NCBI RefSeq assembly: GCF_028330965.1
Contig: NZ_JAQMUB010000056.1
Coordinates: 1 to 64,000 of the forward strand
Source of the DNA: Oscillatoria sp. CS-180
GTDB lineage: Bacteria > Cyanobacteriota > Cyanobacteriia > Phormidesmidales > Phormidesmidaceae
Direction: 5' to 3'
Length of the DNA stretch: 64,000 nucleotides
Shown here: piece after piece, positions 1 through 9,297 of the stretch
Numbering within the stretch: position 1 is the first letter of the stretch
How the letters are laid out: each line of letters begins with the position of its first letter
The notes under the pieces: generated by a model
Databases searched by the model: none
Told to the model about the DNA's origin: nothing
The model's input: the letters and a program-made list of their open reading frames with translations, nothing else
Program-made: the position numbers and the translations under genes

Positions 1-77
1 ATTTAAGATTGAACGAACATTGCGCCATTACTTTGCTGAGCTACGACATCTGTAGAGCTGATAAACGAGAATCGATA

Positions 78-143
78 TATAGCCGTCGTCAGTTCTGTCC
101 TCAGAGGCTATTAGGTGTGTAAACCTAGAAGGCTAACGCTATA
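78..143. repeat. Dispersed repeat R1, copy a
   Basis: A 66-base element begins with TATAGC and ends with GCTATA, so its ends are inverted repeats. Its interior (CCGTC..CAGTTCTGT, then GGCTATTAGG, then AACCTAGA.GGCTAACG) recurs in copies b (29514-29635) and c (43356-43401). It lies just downstream of the minus-strand gene ending at 165. It has no coding capacity and resembles a small non-autonomous (MITE-like) element. Confidence 0.6.
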
Positions 144-164
144 TATTTGCGCCGAAATAGAGTG

Positions 165-572
165 CTACCGGGCAAAGACCTCTAGGCAGACTTCTAGAGC
201 AGCTTGTTCCGCGTCTGAGATAGGATCGGTGACTCTATAGTAATGGCTCAAATTCAGCATTTCACCAGATTGATAGTCCCACGCGGCATCAGGTGTGTAG
301 GGAGGTGAAACACGGGTTGCATCAACAATTGCGTTGTCCTCAATGAACCCCTTAAAGCAAGCTGTCCCTGAACGGGAAGAACTGTCAATCCCAACAACAA
401 TACGCCCCCACTTTTGGAATAAGACATAGGGAGCATCTAGAAACTCTGAGGCCGACGTCTCAGAGTAATAGTGCCTGCCATTAGGCATCTCGGATAGCGG
501 ACTGATTGAGAGGTGCGTCAGCGGAACGATACTGACTACAGTAGCTAGAAAAGTAGGTAAAGGAGCCAACAT
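165..572 (-). CDS. Hypothetical exported protein (135 aa)
   Basis: The first 25 or so residues are hydrophobic and look like a signal peptide without an obvious charged n-region. The rest is a soluble domain with a pattern I associate with small exported cyanobacterial proteins of unknown function: PNGRHYY near residue 30, then YVLFQKWGRIVVGID, then a Cys-containing ACFKGFIEDNAIVDA strand pair. Two cysteines (about residues 73 and 129) could form a disulfide outside the cytoplasm. No convincing Shine-Dalgarno sequence precedes the ATG. It stands alone between repeat R1a and a 670-base non-coding stretch. Function unknown. Confidence 0.5.
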   Translation of the reverse strand: MLAPLPTFLATVVSIVPLTHLSISPLSEMPNGRHYYSETSASEFLDAPYVLFQKWGRIVVGIDSSSRSGTACFKGFIEDNAIVDATRVSPPYTPDAAWDYQSGEMLNLSHYYRVTDPISDAEQAALEVCLEVFAR

Positions 573-1243
573 CGTCTTTCAAAAGATGCTCATTAATGTG
601 CTAGGTCTCTGCATCATATAGCAGCTTTGCCACTGTGATTGGTTGGAACCGTTCCTAACAAACCTGATCGTTGGGATGCAACTTAGCTCAAAATAAACTG
701 CATTGTCTGGTTAAATTTGATTAGTTGAAAAAGGATATGAGGGATATCCCAATTCCTATAATGTCTGCTAAGTTTTGCTAATTGAATTTTATTTGACTAT
801 AACAATAAATCCAAAGGCTGTCTTGGTTTGAATCCCAAGTAAATATACTGAGATTCTGATTGGGATATAACCGTTAAGTCTTCGTAATCTGTATCGAATG
901 TGACCACATCGAAGGTGTGGATCGGGGAGATTGGCAACTCAGGAAAGCTAAATGACCTGTTTTCACGTCGGTTGGGTTTATTGCTTTAGCGTTAGCTAGG
1001 TCACCAAGTCACGCCCGATACTTAGCATACTAGCGAGATGCTCGCCATCTTGTTCTCAATGGAACTGCCGACGGCTATATGAAAATAAGCCTATCTTTAA
1101 AGGCTTTAAACAGGTTTTGAATAGGCTTGAGTCACGTTTTGATGCTGTGTCAGATTGGGTCTTGCAAATAGGAGACTTTGCAAATGCATTTTGCTCGTTT
1201 TACTCAGATTAAAATCTGAAATCTAGTACTGCATCTTGACAAT
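573..1243. other. Intergenic region with one hairpin
   Basis: I see no gene in these 671 bases. The clearest structure is an 8-bp inverted repeat, AAGCCTAT at 1087-1094 and ATAGGCTT at 1121-1128, about 120 bases before the start of the secreted carboxypeptidase gene. It may be part of a leader. A T-arm-like string at about 822-839 (CTTGG..CCAAG) has no acceptor or anticodon arm around it and is not a tRNA. Confidence 0.5.
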
Positions 1244-4200
1244 GTGTCTCACGGGTTGAACGGCAGCATCTATTCATTTAAGAGTCAAGGATGGCATTTA
1301 CCAACGGTTTTAATCGTGAAAGATTCCACATTTAAATTCTCCAATTCTGCATCTTGCGATCGCCTAGTGTTCATCGATTTGTCCATTGATGATTCCGCTA
1401 GTTTGATAGCTGGGGCAGCTCCTAATTCAGACGTCATACTTCTGGATCCCAAGCAAGATGGTATTCACCAGATCACAACTGCGCTGCTGCACTACGCTGA
1501 TCTGACCAGCATTCATATCGTTTCCCATGGGCGTTCTGGAGCCTTGCAGCTCGGCAATACCCAGCTCACACTCAAAACCCTGGATCGCTATGCGAATGCC
1601 CTGAAATCCTGGCGCAGCGCTCTGCGATCGGATGCTGAAGTTCTGTTCTATGGATGTAATGTCGCGGCTGAAGCCTCTGGAGCCGCGTTCCTAACGCAGT
1701 TGAAATCTCTTGTTGGCGCTGAAATGGCGGCCTCCAGCACTCCCGTTGGCAGTGCTCAGCTAGGGGGTGATTGGACCTTAGATGTCACTACGGGACAGGC
1801 GCGATCTGACTTAGCGTTTCAACCCGAGGCGATCGCTGCCTACGCCTCCGTTTTTGCCGTGCTAGAAGAAGGCTTTGATGGTGGCTTTCCGCCTCCTGGC
1901 TGGACGTCTTTTGATGGAGTCAGTGAGTCTGACGCCGAGGAACCGCTTTTTCCAGGCAACAACGCTTGGTCAGTGGGGTCGCTGGGTGGGAACAGCGTTG
2001 CTTTTGTCTTTGGCGAGGATATCGAAGGTGGATCCGCGCAGGACTGGCTAGTCACGACCCTGCTACAGCCTGACGCCGACAACAGCACCCTGTCATTTGA
2101 TGCTCTGACGTTTTTGGGCAACACGCCGACGGACTTCTCTGTGCGGGTCTCGACGGGTGGCCAAACCGATCAGGCTAGTTACGAAACCGTTGCCACTTAC
2201 ACCTCAGTTGATTTCACCGAGGATTTCCAAACCTTCGATGTCGATTTAAGCGCTTATGTCGGGGAGTCGATTTACGTCAGCTTTGTGCTGGAAAACGACG
2301 ATGGTGATGCTTGGGTACTCGACAACGTCGCCGGAATTCCCTTAGCACCAGACGTTTTGATTGCCGTTCCCGGTGATCAATTCGGCCTAAGCGAAGGGGG
2401 AACGGAACAGACCCTAATTGTGGAGCTGGCTACGGCCCCAACCGAAGCGGTGACGGTGAGCTTCACCCCTGATACCACTGAGGTGGAAACAGTCGATGCC
2501 GTTACGTTTACCCCTGAGAATTGGGACACTCCCCAGCTCGTGACCTTGACGGCTGTTCAAGACGATATCGAAGAGGGGGAAGAAGCTACCTCCATTGGTG
2601 TTGAGATTAGCAGCACTGATTCTGACTACGATGCTGTTGTCGTGGACGATATCGAAGGCATCATTACCGATGCGGGCATTCCATTCTTTCCTAGCTATCG
2701 TACTGTCGAAGAAACCTACAGCGATCTAGAGGCGCTGACGGAGGAAAACCCTGAATTAGCCGATTGGATTGATATTGGCGACAGTTACGATCGCATCACG
2801 CCGGGCGGTGCCGAAGGCTACGACATTTTTGCCCTAAAGCTGACTAATGAGTCGTTTACTCCAGCCGACGGTAGCGACAAGCCTGTGTTTTTTATGCAGG
2901 CCACGATTCATGCCCGAGAGTACACCACAACAGAGCTGGTAACGCGCTTTGCTGAGGATCTGGTGGCGGGTTACGGTGTTGATCCTGACACCACTTGGCT
3001 GTTGGACTACAACGAGGTGCACATTGTCCCCATCGTTAATCCGGATGGTCGCAAGATTGCAGAACAGGGCTATTTGTGGCGGAAAAACACGAACCCCAAT
3101 CCTCAACCAGGTGATGAGCCAGCTCCATTCCCGACCTTCGGCGTTGACTTAAACCGCAACTATGGATTTGAGTGGGCCAACGGAGTTGCCAGCGATGGCA
3201 CGACAGGGATTGGCTCTACGGATAATCCAGCCTCGAATAGCTACCATGGCTCGGGGCCTTTTTCAGAGCCAGAGAGTGCGGCGGTTGGTGAGTATGTGGC
3301 TACGCTGTTTGAACCGAACGGACCCGAACTCCTCAACGACCCGACACCCGAGCTGGAGCGAATTTATGCTCCGGTTCCCGATGATATCTCCGGCATTTAT
3401 ATTGACTATCACAGCTTTGCGGAAGCGATTCTCTACTCCTGGGGTTGGGCTGAGGGCTTGATTGCTCCCAATGATGCTGAACTCAGCAATCTCGCCGATC
3501 GCTATGGCTTCTTTACAGGAGCCGTTGGAGAACCCTATGACGCGCTGCCCGCTCAGGTGTTTGGGGCTGTGGGAGGGGCGACAGATGACTGGGCCTATGC
3601 CACTTTCGGAATTCCTGGATTTACCTTGGAGATTGGCACGAGCTTCTTCCAGCCGAGTGAGGATTTCGAAAATGAAATCCTGCCGGACAACATTCCGGCC
3701 ATGTATTACATGACGAAAGCAGCACGTCGTCCGTATCAAACGCCCTTCGGCCCAGAGGCGATAGAGGTGACTCTGGATCGTCCCCAAGTGGTTGCGGGGA
3801 CTTCGGTGGAGCTATTGGCTGTCGCCGACGATAGCCGCTATGCCGACAGTGATGCGATCGGGGGTGGTCAGGATGAAACCCCCTCAACCTTCGAAAACAT
3901 TGCAGCTGGGCGCTACTCCATCAACGTTCCGGCTTGGATACCGGAGGCTGAACTGTTCGACATGACAGCTGCAGATGGTGCCTTTGACAGTTCTGTTGAG
4001 TCCCTGACGGCCACTATTGATACCGCTAACTTAGCGTCTGGACGGTATACCCTATTTATCGAAGGTCAGGATGCGGCAGGCAACTGGGGCGTGCCGACAG
4101 CAGTGTTCTTAGATGTTGTAGCAGCTCCAGAGGATGCTGTTGTCACGGAAGGCTCAGATGCCGCTGAGACTTTAGTTGGCGAGAATACTGCCGACGTGAT

Positions 4201-4732
4201 CTATGCCTTGGATGGTGATGATACGGTGGCGGGCGGACTCGGCGATGATGTCCTCTTTGGAGAAGCTGGCGATGATGTGCTGCGGGGCGATCGCAACAGC
4301 CGCTCTCCTCAAGTCGGCGAACCCGGCGGCAATGACACCATCTATGGTGGCGATGGGAATGACCGCATTGGTGGCAAAAGCGGCGATGATTCGCTCTATG
4401 GTGATGCTGGTGACGACGTCATCTGGGGCGACGATGGAGATGATCTGCTCTGGGGTGGCGACGGCGACGATACCCTAACGGGTGATGATGATTCTGGCGG
4501 CAGCGGTAGCGATACCTTTGTCCTTGCTATTGGCGACGGCACAGACACCATCACCGATTTTGAAGTGGATACCGACTTCATCGGTCTCTTTGGCACTTTG
4601 AGCTTCAATCAACTCACAATCGGTCAAGAAGCCGAAGATGCGTTGATTGAGTTCAACGGTCAAACCCTCGCTACTGTTCTTGGGGTGGGTGCTGAGGCGC
4701 TAACGGAATCCTCCTTCGTGCTGGTCTCATGA
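1244..4732 (+). CDS. Secreted M14 zinc carboxypeptidase with DUF4347 and RTX repeats
   Basis: A 1162-residue mosaic. Residues about 20-200 form a DUF4347 domain (VLIVKDSTF... HIVSHGRSGALQLG... YGCNVA), common at the N-terminus of large cyanobacterial surface proteins. Residues about 205-365 resemble a choice-of-anchor/MAM-like beta domain, and 370-485 a Calx-beta-like domain. Residues about 490-860 form a zinc carboxypeptidase (M14) domain: HARE gives ligands His556 and Glu559, His723 in YIDYHSF is the third ligand, and Glu796 in GFTLEIG is the catalytic glutamate, so it looks active. A beta domain follows, then RTX nonapeptides of the GGDGDD type at about 990-1085, which bind calcium and usually accompany type I secretion. 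The chosen start is GTG; the real start could lie a few codons downstream. It probably digests protein outside the cell. Confidence 0.82.
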   Translation: MSHGLNGSIYSFKSQGWHLPTVLIVKDSTFKFSNSASCDRLVFIDLSIDDSASLIAGAAPNSDVILLDPKQDGIHQITTALLHYADLTSIHIVSHGRSGALQLGNTQLTLKTLDRYANALKSWRSALRSDAEVLFYGCNVAAEASGAAFLTQLKSLVGAEMAASSTPVGSAQLGGDWTLDVTTGQARSDLAFQPEAIAAYASVFAVLEEGFDGGFPPPGWTSFDGVSESDAEEPLFPGNNAWSVGSLGGNSVAFVFGEDIEGGSAQDWLVTTLLQPDADNSTLSFDALTFLGNTPTDFSVRVSTGGQTDQASYETVATYTSVDFTEDFQTFDVDLSAYVGESIYVSFVLENDDGDAWVLDNVAGIPLAPDVLIAVPGDQFGLSEGGTEQTLIVELATAPTEAVTVSFTPDTTEVETVDAVTFTPENWDTPQLVTLTAVQDDIEEGEEATSIGVEISSTDSDYDAVVVDDIEGIITDAGIPFFPSYRTVEETYSDLEALTEENPELADWIDIGDSYDRITPGGAEGYDIFALKLTNESFTPADGSDKPVFFMQATIHAREYTTTELVTRFAEDLVAGYGVDPDTTWLLDYNEVHIVPIVNPDGRKIAEQGYLWRKNTNPNPQPGDEPAPFPTFGVDLNRNYGFEWANGVASDGTTGIGSTDNPASNSYHGSGPFSEPESAAVGEYVATLFEPNGPELLNDPTPELERIYAPVPDDISGIYIDYHSFAEAILYSWGWAEGLIAPNDAELSNLADRYGFFTGAVGEPYDALPAQVFGAVGGATDDWAYATFGIPGFTLEIGTSFFQPSEDFENEILPDNIPAMYYMTKAARRPYQTPFGPEAIEVTLDRPQVVAGTSVELLAVADDSRYADSDAIGGGQDETPSTFENIAAGRYSINVPAWIPEAELFDMTAADGAFDSSVESLTATIDTANLASGRYTLFIEGQDAAGNWGVPTAVFLDVVAAPEDAVVTEGSDAAETLVGENTADVIYALDGDDTVAGGLGDDVLFGEAGDDVLRGDRNSRSPQVGEPGGNDTIYGGDGNDRIGGKSGDDSLYGDAGDDVIWGDDGDDLLWGGDGDDTLTGDDDSGGSGSDTFVLAIGDGTDTITDFEVDTDFIGLFGTLSFNQLTIGQEAEDALIEFNGQTLATVLGVGAEALTESSFVLVS

Positions 4733-4756
4733 AGGGCTTAGGAGATCTCTGAAAAT

Positions 4757-4830
4757 AAAAAGACCCGGCTGGGGTGCATTACGCTGCGCTAATGCCCCCC
4801 TACCAGCGGTAAATGCTTTCCTGGAGATCC
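4757..4830. repeat. Dispersed repeat R3, copy a
   Basis: This 74-base stretch matches 10281-10350 along its length. Shared blocks are AAAAAGACC, TTACG.TGCGCTAATG, CCCTACCAGC.GTAA and CTTTCCTG. The core (GG-TGCATTACGCTGCGCTAATGCCCCC) is an imperfect palindrome resembling the TGCGTTACG...CGTAACGCACCCTAC repeats scattered in many bacterial genomes. It sits directly after the carboxypeptidase stop codon and provides the 3' end of the PIN fragment reading frame. Confidence 0.65.
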
Positions 4831-5046
4831 CCTTATTTCCTCTTTCGGAGCGCAAACTTGCACCCCAGAAGAGGAGAACGCTAATAGCCAACCTTCCATA
4901 TTTTCTGGATTAGTTGGAGGTTTCAGCATTTGAGTCAACAACTCTTTAACCGTTAGTTTTGATAAAGGCGAAGCGGTAACATAGCCGACAACTTCACCAT
5001 TGCTAATGGTTTGAAATAGACGCTCTACATCTTGCAAGAATGGCAA
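4789..5046 (-). pseudogene. PIN-domain (VapC-type) toxin fragment
   Basis: An 85-codon frame opening at TTG. Its first 35 residues (FLQDVERLFQTISNGEVVGYV) look like the alpha2-beta2 region of PIN-domain ribonuclease toxins. The N-terminal strand with the first catalytic aspartate is missing: reading upstream, the frame runs through a 17-bp hairpin at 5063-5100 and meets a stop at 5089-5091. The last 25 codons lie in and beside repeat R3a and are unlike a PIN domain. No antitoxin gene is present. I read it as a relic of a type II toxin, inactive if translated. The family call rests on a short similarity. Confidence 0.4.
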
Positions 5047-5062
5047 TCGTGCGATTCTGTCA

Positions 5063-5100
5063 AAAAGGCAGTAGTTTGCAAATGCAAGCTACTGCCTTTT
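5063..5100. terminator. Strong 17-bp hairpin, probable bidirectional terminator
   Basis: Arms at 5063-5079 and 5084-5100 pair over 17 positions with one mismatch (a G-U wobble in + strand RNA) around an AAAT loop. The stem starts with AAAAGGCAGTAG, so both strands end in a U run. It lies 38 bases beyond the stop of the decayed RTX frame on the minus strand, the position expected of its terminator. Confidence 0.7.
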
Positions 5101-5138
5101 GACTTCAGTGATTTTTCAACTCAGCTTGAGTCCGCTGA

Positions 5139-5362
5139 CTAAACGACTGCAACGTGCTCGTTTACGTTAAAGCCGCCGACGGGATTCTCTAGAGTGGCAA
5201 TCTGAGTCGTGTCAAGCGATAGAGCACCGGTCGAACTGTTGTAGCTCAGCTAGTCCATTACGTCACTGATGCTGCCGAATCTGCTTTCGGGTAGTAGAGC
5301 GAATTCAATTTAAAGCAGGTCCCCTTCAGCAACATTGAAATCATTAATAATATCGATATGGA
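5139..5362 (-). pseudogene. Decayed C-terminus of an RTX-type secreted protein
   Basis: Read on the minus strand, one frame gives HIDIINDFNVAEGDLL, stop, IEFALLPESRFGSISDVMD, stop, LSYNSSTGALSLDTTQIATL then ENPVGGFNVNEHVAVV and a final stop at 5139. This is the standard tail that follows haemolysin-type calcium-binding repeats in cyanobacterial proteins (DxIxDF... LSYNxxTGALSxDGTQIATL). Two in-frame stops and the lack of any GGxGxD repeat upstream show that it is a remnant. It differs in sequence from the tail of the intact RTX gene at 1244-4732, so it is not a simple duplicate. Confidence 0.75.
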
Positions 5363-5574
5363 AAAAATGGGGGCCAAGCAGTCTTTACTGACTCTAGAGA
5401 TGAACGAGTTATCCCTCTTAAGCACCGCCTCATCGTTCAGTGCTAGAAATGGTTTAGGCCTGGGTTATAGATAGAGTCCTGGTTTTGGCTTAAGGACGCG
5501 CTCCAGTGCCAAAATTGGGGTGAGACGATTTCACTGTATGAGCACCCCTGTTGAGTTTGCCGAGGTGAACGATC

Positions 5575-8500
5575 ATGCCACGCTCACTCAAAGCCCGTAG
5601 CGATTACCGTGATAGGCTTCGGCTTGCGATCGCGCGGAATGGCTTTCCGACTCAGAGAGCGCTGGCTGAGGAAGCCGGATTTTCTTTGGCAACGGTTAAA
5701 AAGTTCCTGGCGGGTAAGCCTGTCGACTTTGCAACCTTTTCAGAACTGTGTCAGGTCCTCAATCTGGACTGGCAATCCATTGCTGATTTGGAAGGTCCTC
5801 AGACATCTCCGACGAAGCCGCCCTCAGCCTCGCTTACAGTGACCTTACCTTCCGCACAGCAAGACTGGGGTGAGGCTCCTGATGCTTCTGTTTTTTATGG
5901 CCGAGTCGCTGAGCTAGCCACCTTGCAGCGTTGGGTCAGCGTTGACCGCTGCCGACTGGTGACCCTTCTGGGTATGGGGGGCATGGGGAAAACAACCTTG
6001 TCGGTAAGATTGGCCCACCATATTCAAGGCGAGTTTGAGTATCTGATTTGGCGAAGTCTGCGGAATGCACCCGCGATTCAAGACCTGCTGAACGATTTGC
6101 TGCAATTTTTTTCTCATCAATCGGGTAGCGATCGCCCTCAAGATTCACTGCCTGATAGTTTCGACAATCAGATTCGGCATCTCATTCGGGTGCTGCGCAA
6201 TAGTCGGTGTCTGGTCATCCTCGATAATGTGGAATCGATTTTGCAGGAGCGCGATCGCCCTGCCCCAGAAGACTATGGCGCTTACCGACAGCTCTTTCAA
6301 ACTGTTGGGGAGACGAATCACAATAGCTGTCTCTTATTAACTTCTCGGGAATGGCCTCGCCAATTGGCGGCACTGGTGGGGGATGATTTGCCCGTACGCT
6401 GCCTTAACCTTGCCGGTCTGCCCGTCGCTGATAGTCGAGACCTGCTGCAAACGAAGGGGCTATTTACCGGATCAGAGGCCGAGTGGCTGGACCTAGTCAA
6501 CACCTATGGCGGTAATCCGCTAGCCCTCAAGATAATCGCGCCTGTGGTCAAAGATTACTTTGAGGGCAGTCTTGCCCAGTTCTTAGCCTTGCGCCAGCAA
6601 ACCCCTTTTCTGTTTTCCGATATCCGCCAGTTGTTAGCCCAGCAGCTTGAGCACCTCACGTCTTTAGAACGCACAATCATGTACTGGCTGGCGATTAACC
6701 GCGAACCGATCGCTTGGCAAACGCTCCGATCTGACTTAGTAGATCCGACTGGGTTGGGGGACATCTTGCAGGCCATTGACGCCTTGGCTCAGCGATCGCT
6801 GGTGGAAAAAGAACAGGCCCGCATCACTCAGCAGCCAGTCATCATGGACTATCTGATTGGCGAACTGATTGAGCAAGTGTGCCGTGAAATTAACCATCAC
6901 GAACTGAATTTACTCCGCAGCCATGCCCTTGTGCAGGCCAATGCCAAAGACTATATTTACGAGGCCCAGACCCGCCTGATTTTGCAGCCCATTGCTGAAC
7001 GGTTGCAAGCAGACTATCCAGTCACGGCTGATTGGTCAGTTCATCTCAGCGAAATGCTAGCAAGCCTGAAGGGCAAACCAGCTCAAGAAACGGGCTATGC
7101 AGGCGGTAATCTCTTCAATCTGCTGCGTCATCTCCAGGTTGACTTACAGAGCTATGACTTTTCTGAGTTGATTCTTTGGCAGGCCAACTGCCAAGGACTG
7201 ACGCTGCGCGATACCAGCTTTGCTAACTCAGACCTCTCAAATGCCTTGTTCAACCAGCCCTTTGGCAGTATTCGGACGCTGGCCTTTAGCCCCGATGGAC
7301 AATCCTTAGCAACGGGCGATACGAATAGTGAAATTTGGATTTGGCAGCTCGATTTGTCCTCAGGAGACATTGACACGCACTTACTAACGTTTCGGGGGCA
7401 TCGTAATTGGATTTGTTCTCTGGCCTTTAGCCCCGATGGGCAGCAATTAGCCAGCGGTAGCGCCGATTGTACTCTCAAACTCTGGAAGGCCAGCACAGGA
7501 ACGTGCCTACAGACCCTAGAAGGTCACAGCAACTGGGTGATGTCGGTGGCGTTCAGTGCTGATGGTCAATACCTTGCCAGTGGGAGTGCCGACCACACCA
7601 TCAAACTCTGGGATGTGCAAACTGGCAACTGTCTACAGACCTTAAAGGGACATGCCCGAGGCGTGTGGTCAGTGGCCTTCAGTCCTCAGGGAGACACACT
7701 GGCTAGTGGGAGTGTTGATCGCACTGTCAAGCTTTGGGACATCAACTCTGGAGAGTGTTTACAGACCCTCTCAGACCATGAGCATGGGGTCTGGTCGGTG
7801 GCCTTTAGCCCGCAGGGTGACAGGCTGGCTAGCGGGAGTGCTGATCGCATGATCAAACTCTGGGATGTGCAATCGGGGCGCTGTCAGCACACATTAGCAG
7901 GCCACCGCAATTGGGTCTGGTCAGTGGCCTTTAGTCCGCAGGGCGACATGCTGGCTAGCGGGAGTGCCGATCAAACCGTGCAGCTTTGGGATGTCAAGAC
8001 GGGTCGGTGTCTGAGGGTCTTATCAGGGCACCAAAATTGGGTCTGGGCAGTGGCTTTTAGCCCCCAAGGCGACTATCTTGCCAGCGGCAGTGAAGATCGG
8101 ACGATGCGACTCTGGCGCATGACCAATGGTCAGTGTCTCAAGACGCTCCACGGGAACAGCAACTGGGTCTGGTCGGTGGCCTTTAATCCCCAGGGAGATA
8201 CCTTGGTGAGTGGACATGGCGATCGCCGCTTACAGGTGTGGGATGTAGCGTCGGGCAACTGCCTCCACACTCTGTCGGGGGCTGAGAAAGCGATTTGGTC
8301 AGTGACGTTTAGCCCCCAGGGCAATTTACTAGCGAGTGGTAATGAAGATGGCAACGTACGCCTGTGGGAACTGTCCTCTCAAAAGCCCTACAAAACCCTA
8401 TCTGGTCATACACAGGCGGTTTGGTCAGTCGCGTTTGATGCTGACGGCCAATACCTAGCAAGTGGCAGTGCCGATCACAGCATTCGCCTCTGGGATGTGC

Positions 8501-9132
8501 AGGCAGGTCGTTGCTGTCAAACCCTGACCGGCCATCGACATTGGGTTTGTGCCGTTGCCTTTCACCCTCAAAAGCAGATTCTTGCCAGTGGCTCCTATGA
8601 TCGCACTCTCAAGCTTTGGGATATCAAAACGGGTGAATGTCTACAAACGTTATCCGGCCATCTGAGTGGGGTGTGGGCGATCGCGTTTGCGCCTCAAGGT
8701 GACTACCTGGTGAGCAGCAGCATTGATCAAACGGTACGCCTCTGGGATGTCAACACAGGTGAATGTCAGCAGATACTCAGCGGTCACCGTAACTGGGTCA
8801 TGTCGGTAGACGTCAGTCCCGACGGGCAACAGATTGCCAGCGGCAGCGCTGATCATACAGTCAAACTTTGGCACGCCCAAACGGGTGACTGTGTGAACAC
8901 CCTGAAAGGTCACGGTAATAGTGTCTGGTCGGTGGCGTTTAGTCCAGACGGACAATCCCTGGCCAGTGGCAGTGATGATAAGACGATCAAGCTATGGTCA
9001 GTCGCGACGGGGCAGTGTTTACAAACCTTAAAGACGCAAGAACCCTACGAAGGTATGGACATTACGAGGGTCGTGGGATTGACGGAGGCTCAGATCACAA
9101 TCCTAAAGCAGTTGGGCGCTGTAGAACGATAA
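5575..9132 (+). CDS. HTH / NB-ARC / WD40-repeat STAND protein
   Basis: A 1185-residue protein of the signal-transduction ATPase (STAND) class. Residues about 8-65 resemble an XRE-type helix-turn-helix (QRALAEEAGFSLATVKKFLAG). The NB-ARC nucleotide-binding domain carries the P-loop GMGGMGKTT at about 133-141 and a Walker B CLVILDNVES. A helical linker runs to about 555. Fourteen WD40 repeats of about 42 residues follow (563-1150), each close to GH.NWVWSVAFSPQGD.LASGSAD.T.KLWDV; fourteen blades would make two seven-bladed propellers. The tail (EPYEGMDITRVVGLTEAQ) is typical of cyanobacterial WD40 proteins. The propellers presumably sense a ligand and trigger oligomerisation. The HTH-like part may act as an effector or adaptor rather than bind DNA. 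A GAGGTG lies about 12 bases before the ATG. The gene stands alone. Confidence 0.9.
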   Translation: MPRSLKARSDYRDRLRLAIARNGFPTQRALAEEAGFSLATVKKFLAGKPVDFATFSELCQVLNLDWQSIADLEGPQTSPTKPPSASLTVTLPSAQQDWGEAPDASVFYGRVAELATLQRWVSVDRCRLVTLLGMGGMGKTTLSVRLAHHIQGEFEYLIWRSLRNAPAIQDLLNDLLQFFSHQSGSDRPQDSLPDSFDNQIRHLIRVLRNSRCLVILDNVESILQERDRPAPEDYGAYRQLFQTVGETNHNSCLLLTSREWPRQLAALVGDDLPVRCLNLAGLPVADSRDLLQTKGLFTGSEAEWLDLVNTYGGNPLALKIIAPVVKDYFEGSLAQFLALRQQTPFLFSDIRQLLAQQLEHLTSLERTIMYWLAINREPIAWQTLRSDLVDPTGLGDILQAIDALAQRSLVEKEQARITQQPVIMDYLIGELIEQVCREINHHELNLLRSHALVQANAKDYIYEAQTRLILQPIAERLQADYPVTADWSVHLSEMLASLKGKPAQETGYAGGNLFNLLRHLQVDLQSYDFSELILWQANCQGLTLRDTSFANSDLSNALFNQPFGSIRTLAFSPDGQSLATGDTNSEIWIWQLDLSSGDIDTHLLTFRGHRNWICSLAFSPDGQQLASGSADCTLKLWKASTGTCLQTLEGHSNWVMSVAFSADGQYLASGSADHTIKLWDVQTGNCLQTLKGHARGVWSVAFSPQGDTLASGSVDRTVKLWDINSGECLQTLSDHEHGVWSVAFSPQGDRLASGSADRMIKLWDVQSGRCQHTLAGHRNWVWSVAFSPQGDMLASGSADQTVQLWDVKTGRCLRVLSGHQNWVWAVAFSPQGDYLASGSEDRTMRLWRMTNGQCLKTLHGNSNWVWSVAFNPQGDTLVSGHGDRRLQVWDVASGNCLHTLSGAEKAIWSVTFSPQGNLLASGNEDGNVRLWELSSQKPYKTLSGHTQAVWSVAFDADGQYLASGSADHSIRLWDVQAGRCCQTLTGHRHWVCAVAFHPQKQILASGSYDRTLKLWDIKTGECLQTLSGHLSGVWAIAFAPQGDYLVSSSIDQTVRLWDVNTGECQQILSGHRNWVMSVDVSPDGQQIASGSADHTVKLWHAQTGDCVNTLKGHGNSVWSVAFSPDGQSLASGSDDKTIKLWSVATGQCLQTLKTQEPYEGMDITRVVGLTEAQITILKQLGAVER

Positions 9133-9297
9133 GGCGGTGGGGATGGATAGGAATGGATGAGTTTTAAGTTCACAGTTTTGAATTTTGCTGGGGCTGTTTC
9201 ACTTGAAATCTCTCCTCCGGAGACGCTACCCGGGCGGAGCCAGTCAGTAGAACTCACAAAACTCGCAATTGAAACCTGATCAACTCTGAGGCTCTAG

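Noticed and set aside
820-842. T-arm-like CTTGG TTTGAATC CCAAG
   Set aside because: No anticodon arm, D arm or acceptor stem is found around it; the conserved C56 is a T.
8130-8955. Minus-strand frames in the WD40 array
   Set aside because: They recur with the 126-base repeat and are shadows of the WD40 coding sequence.
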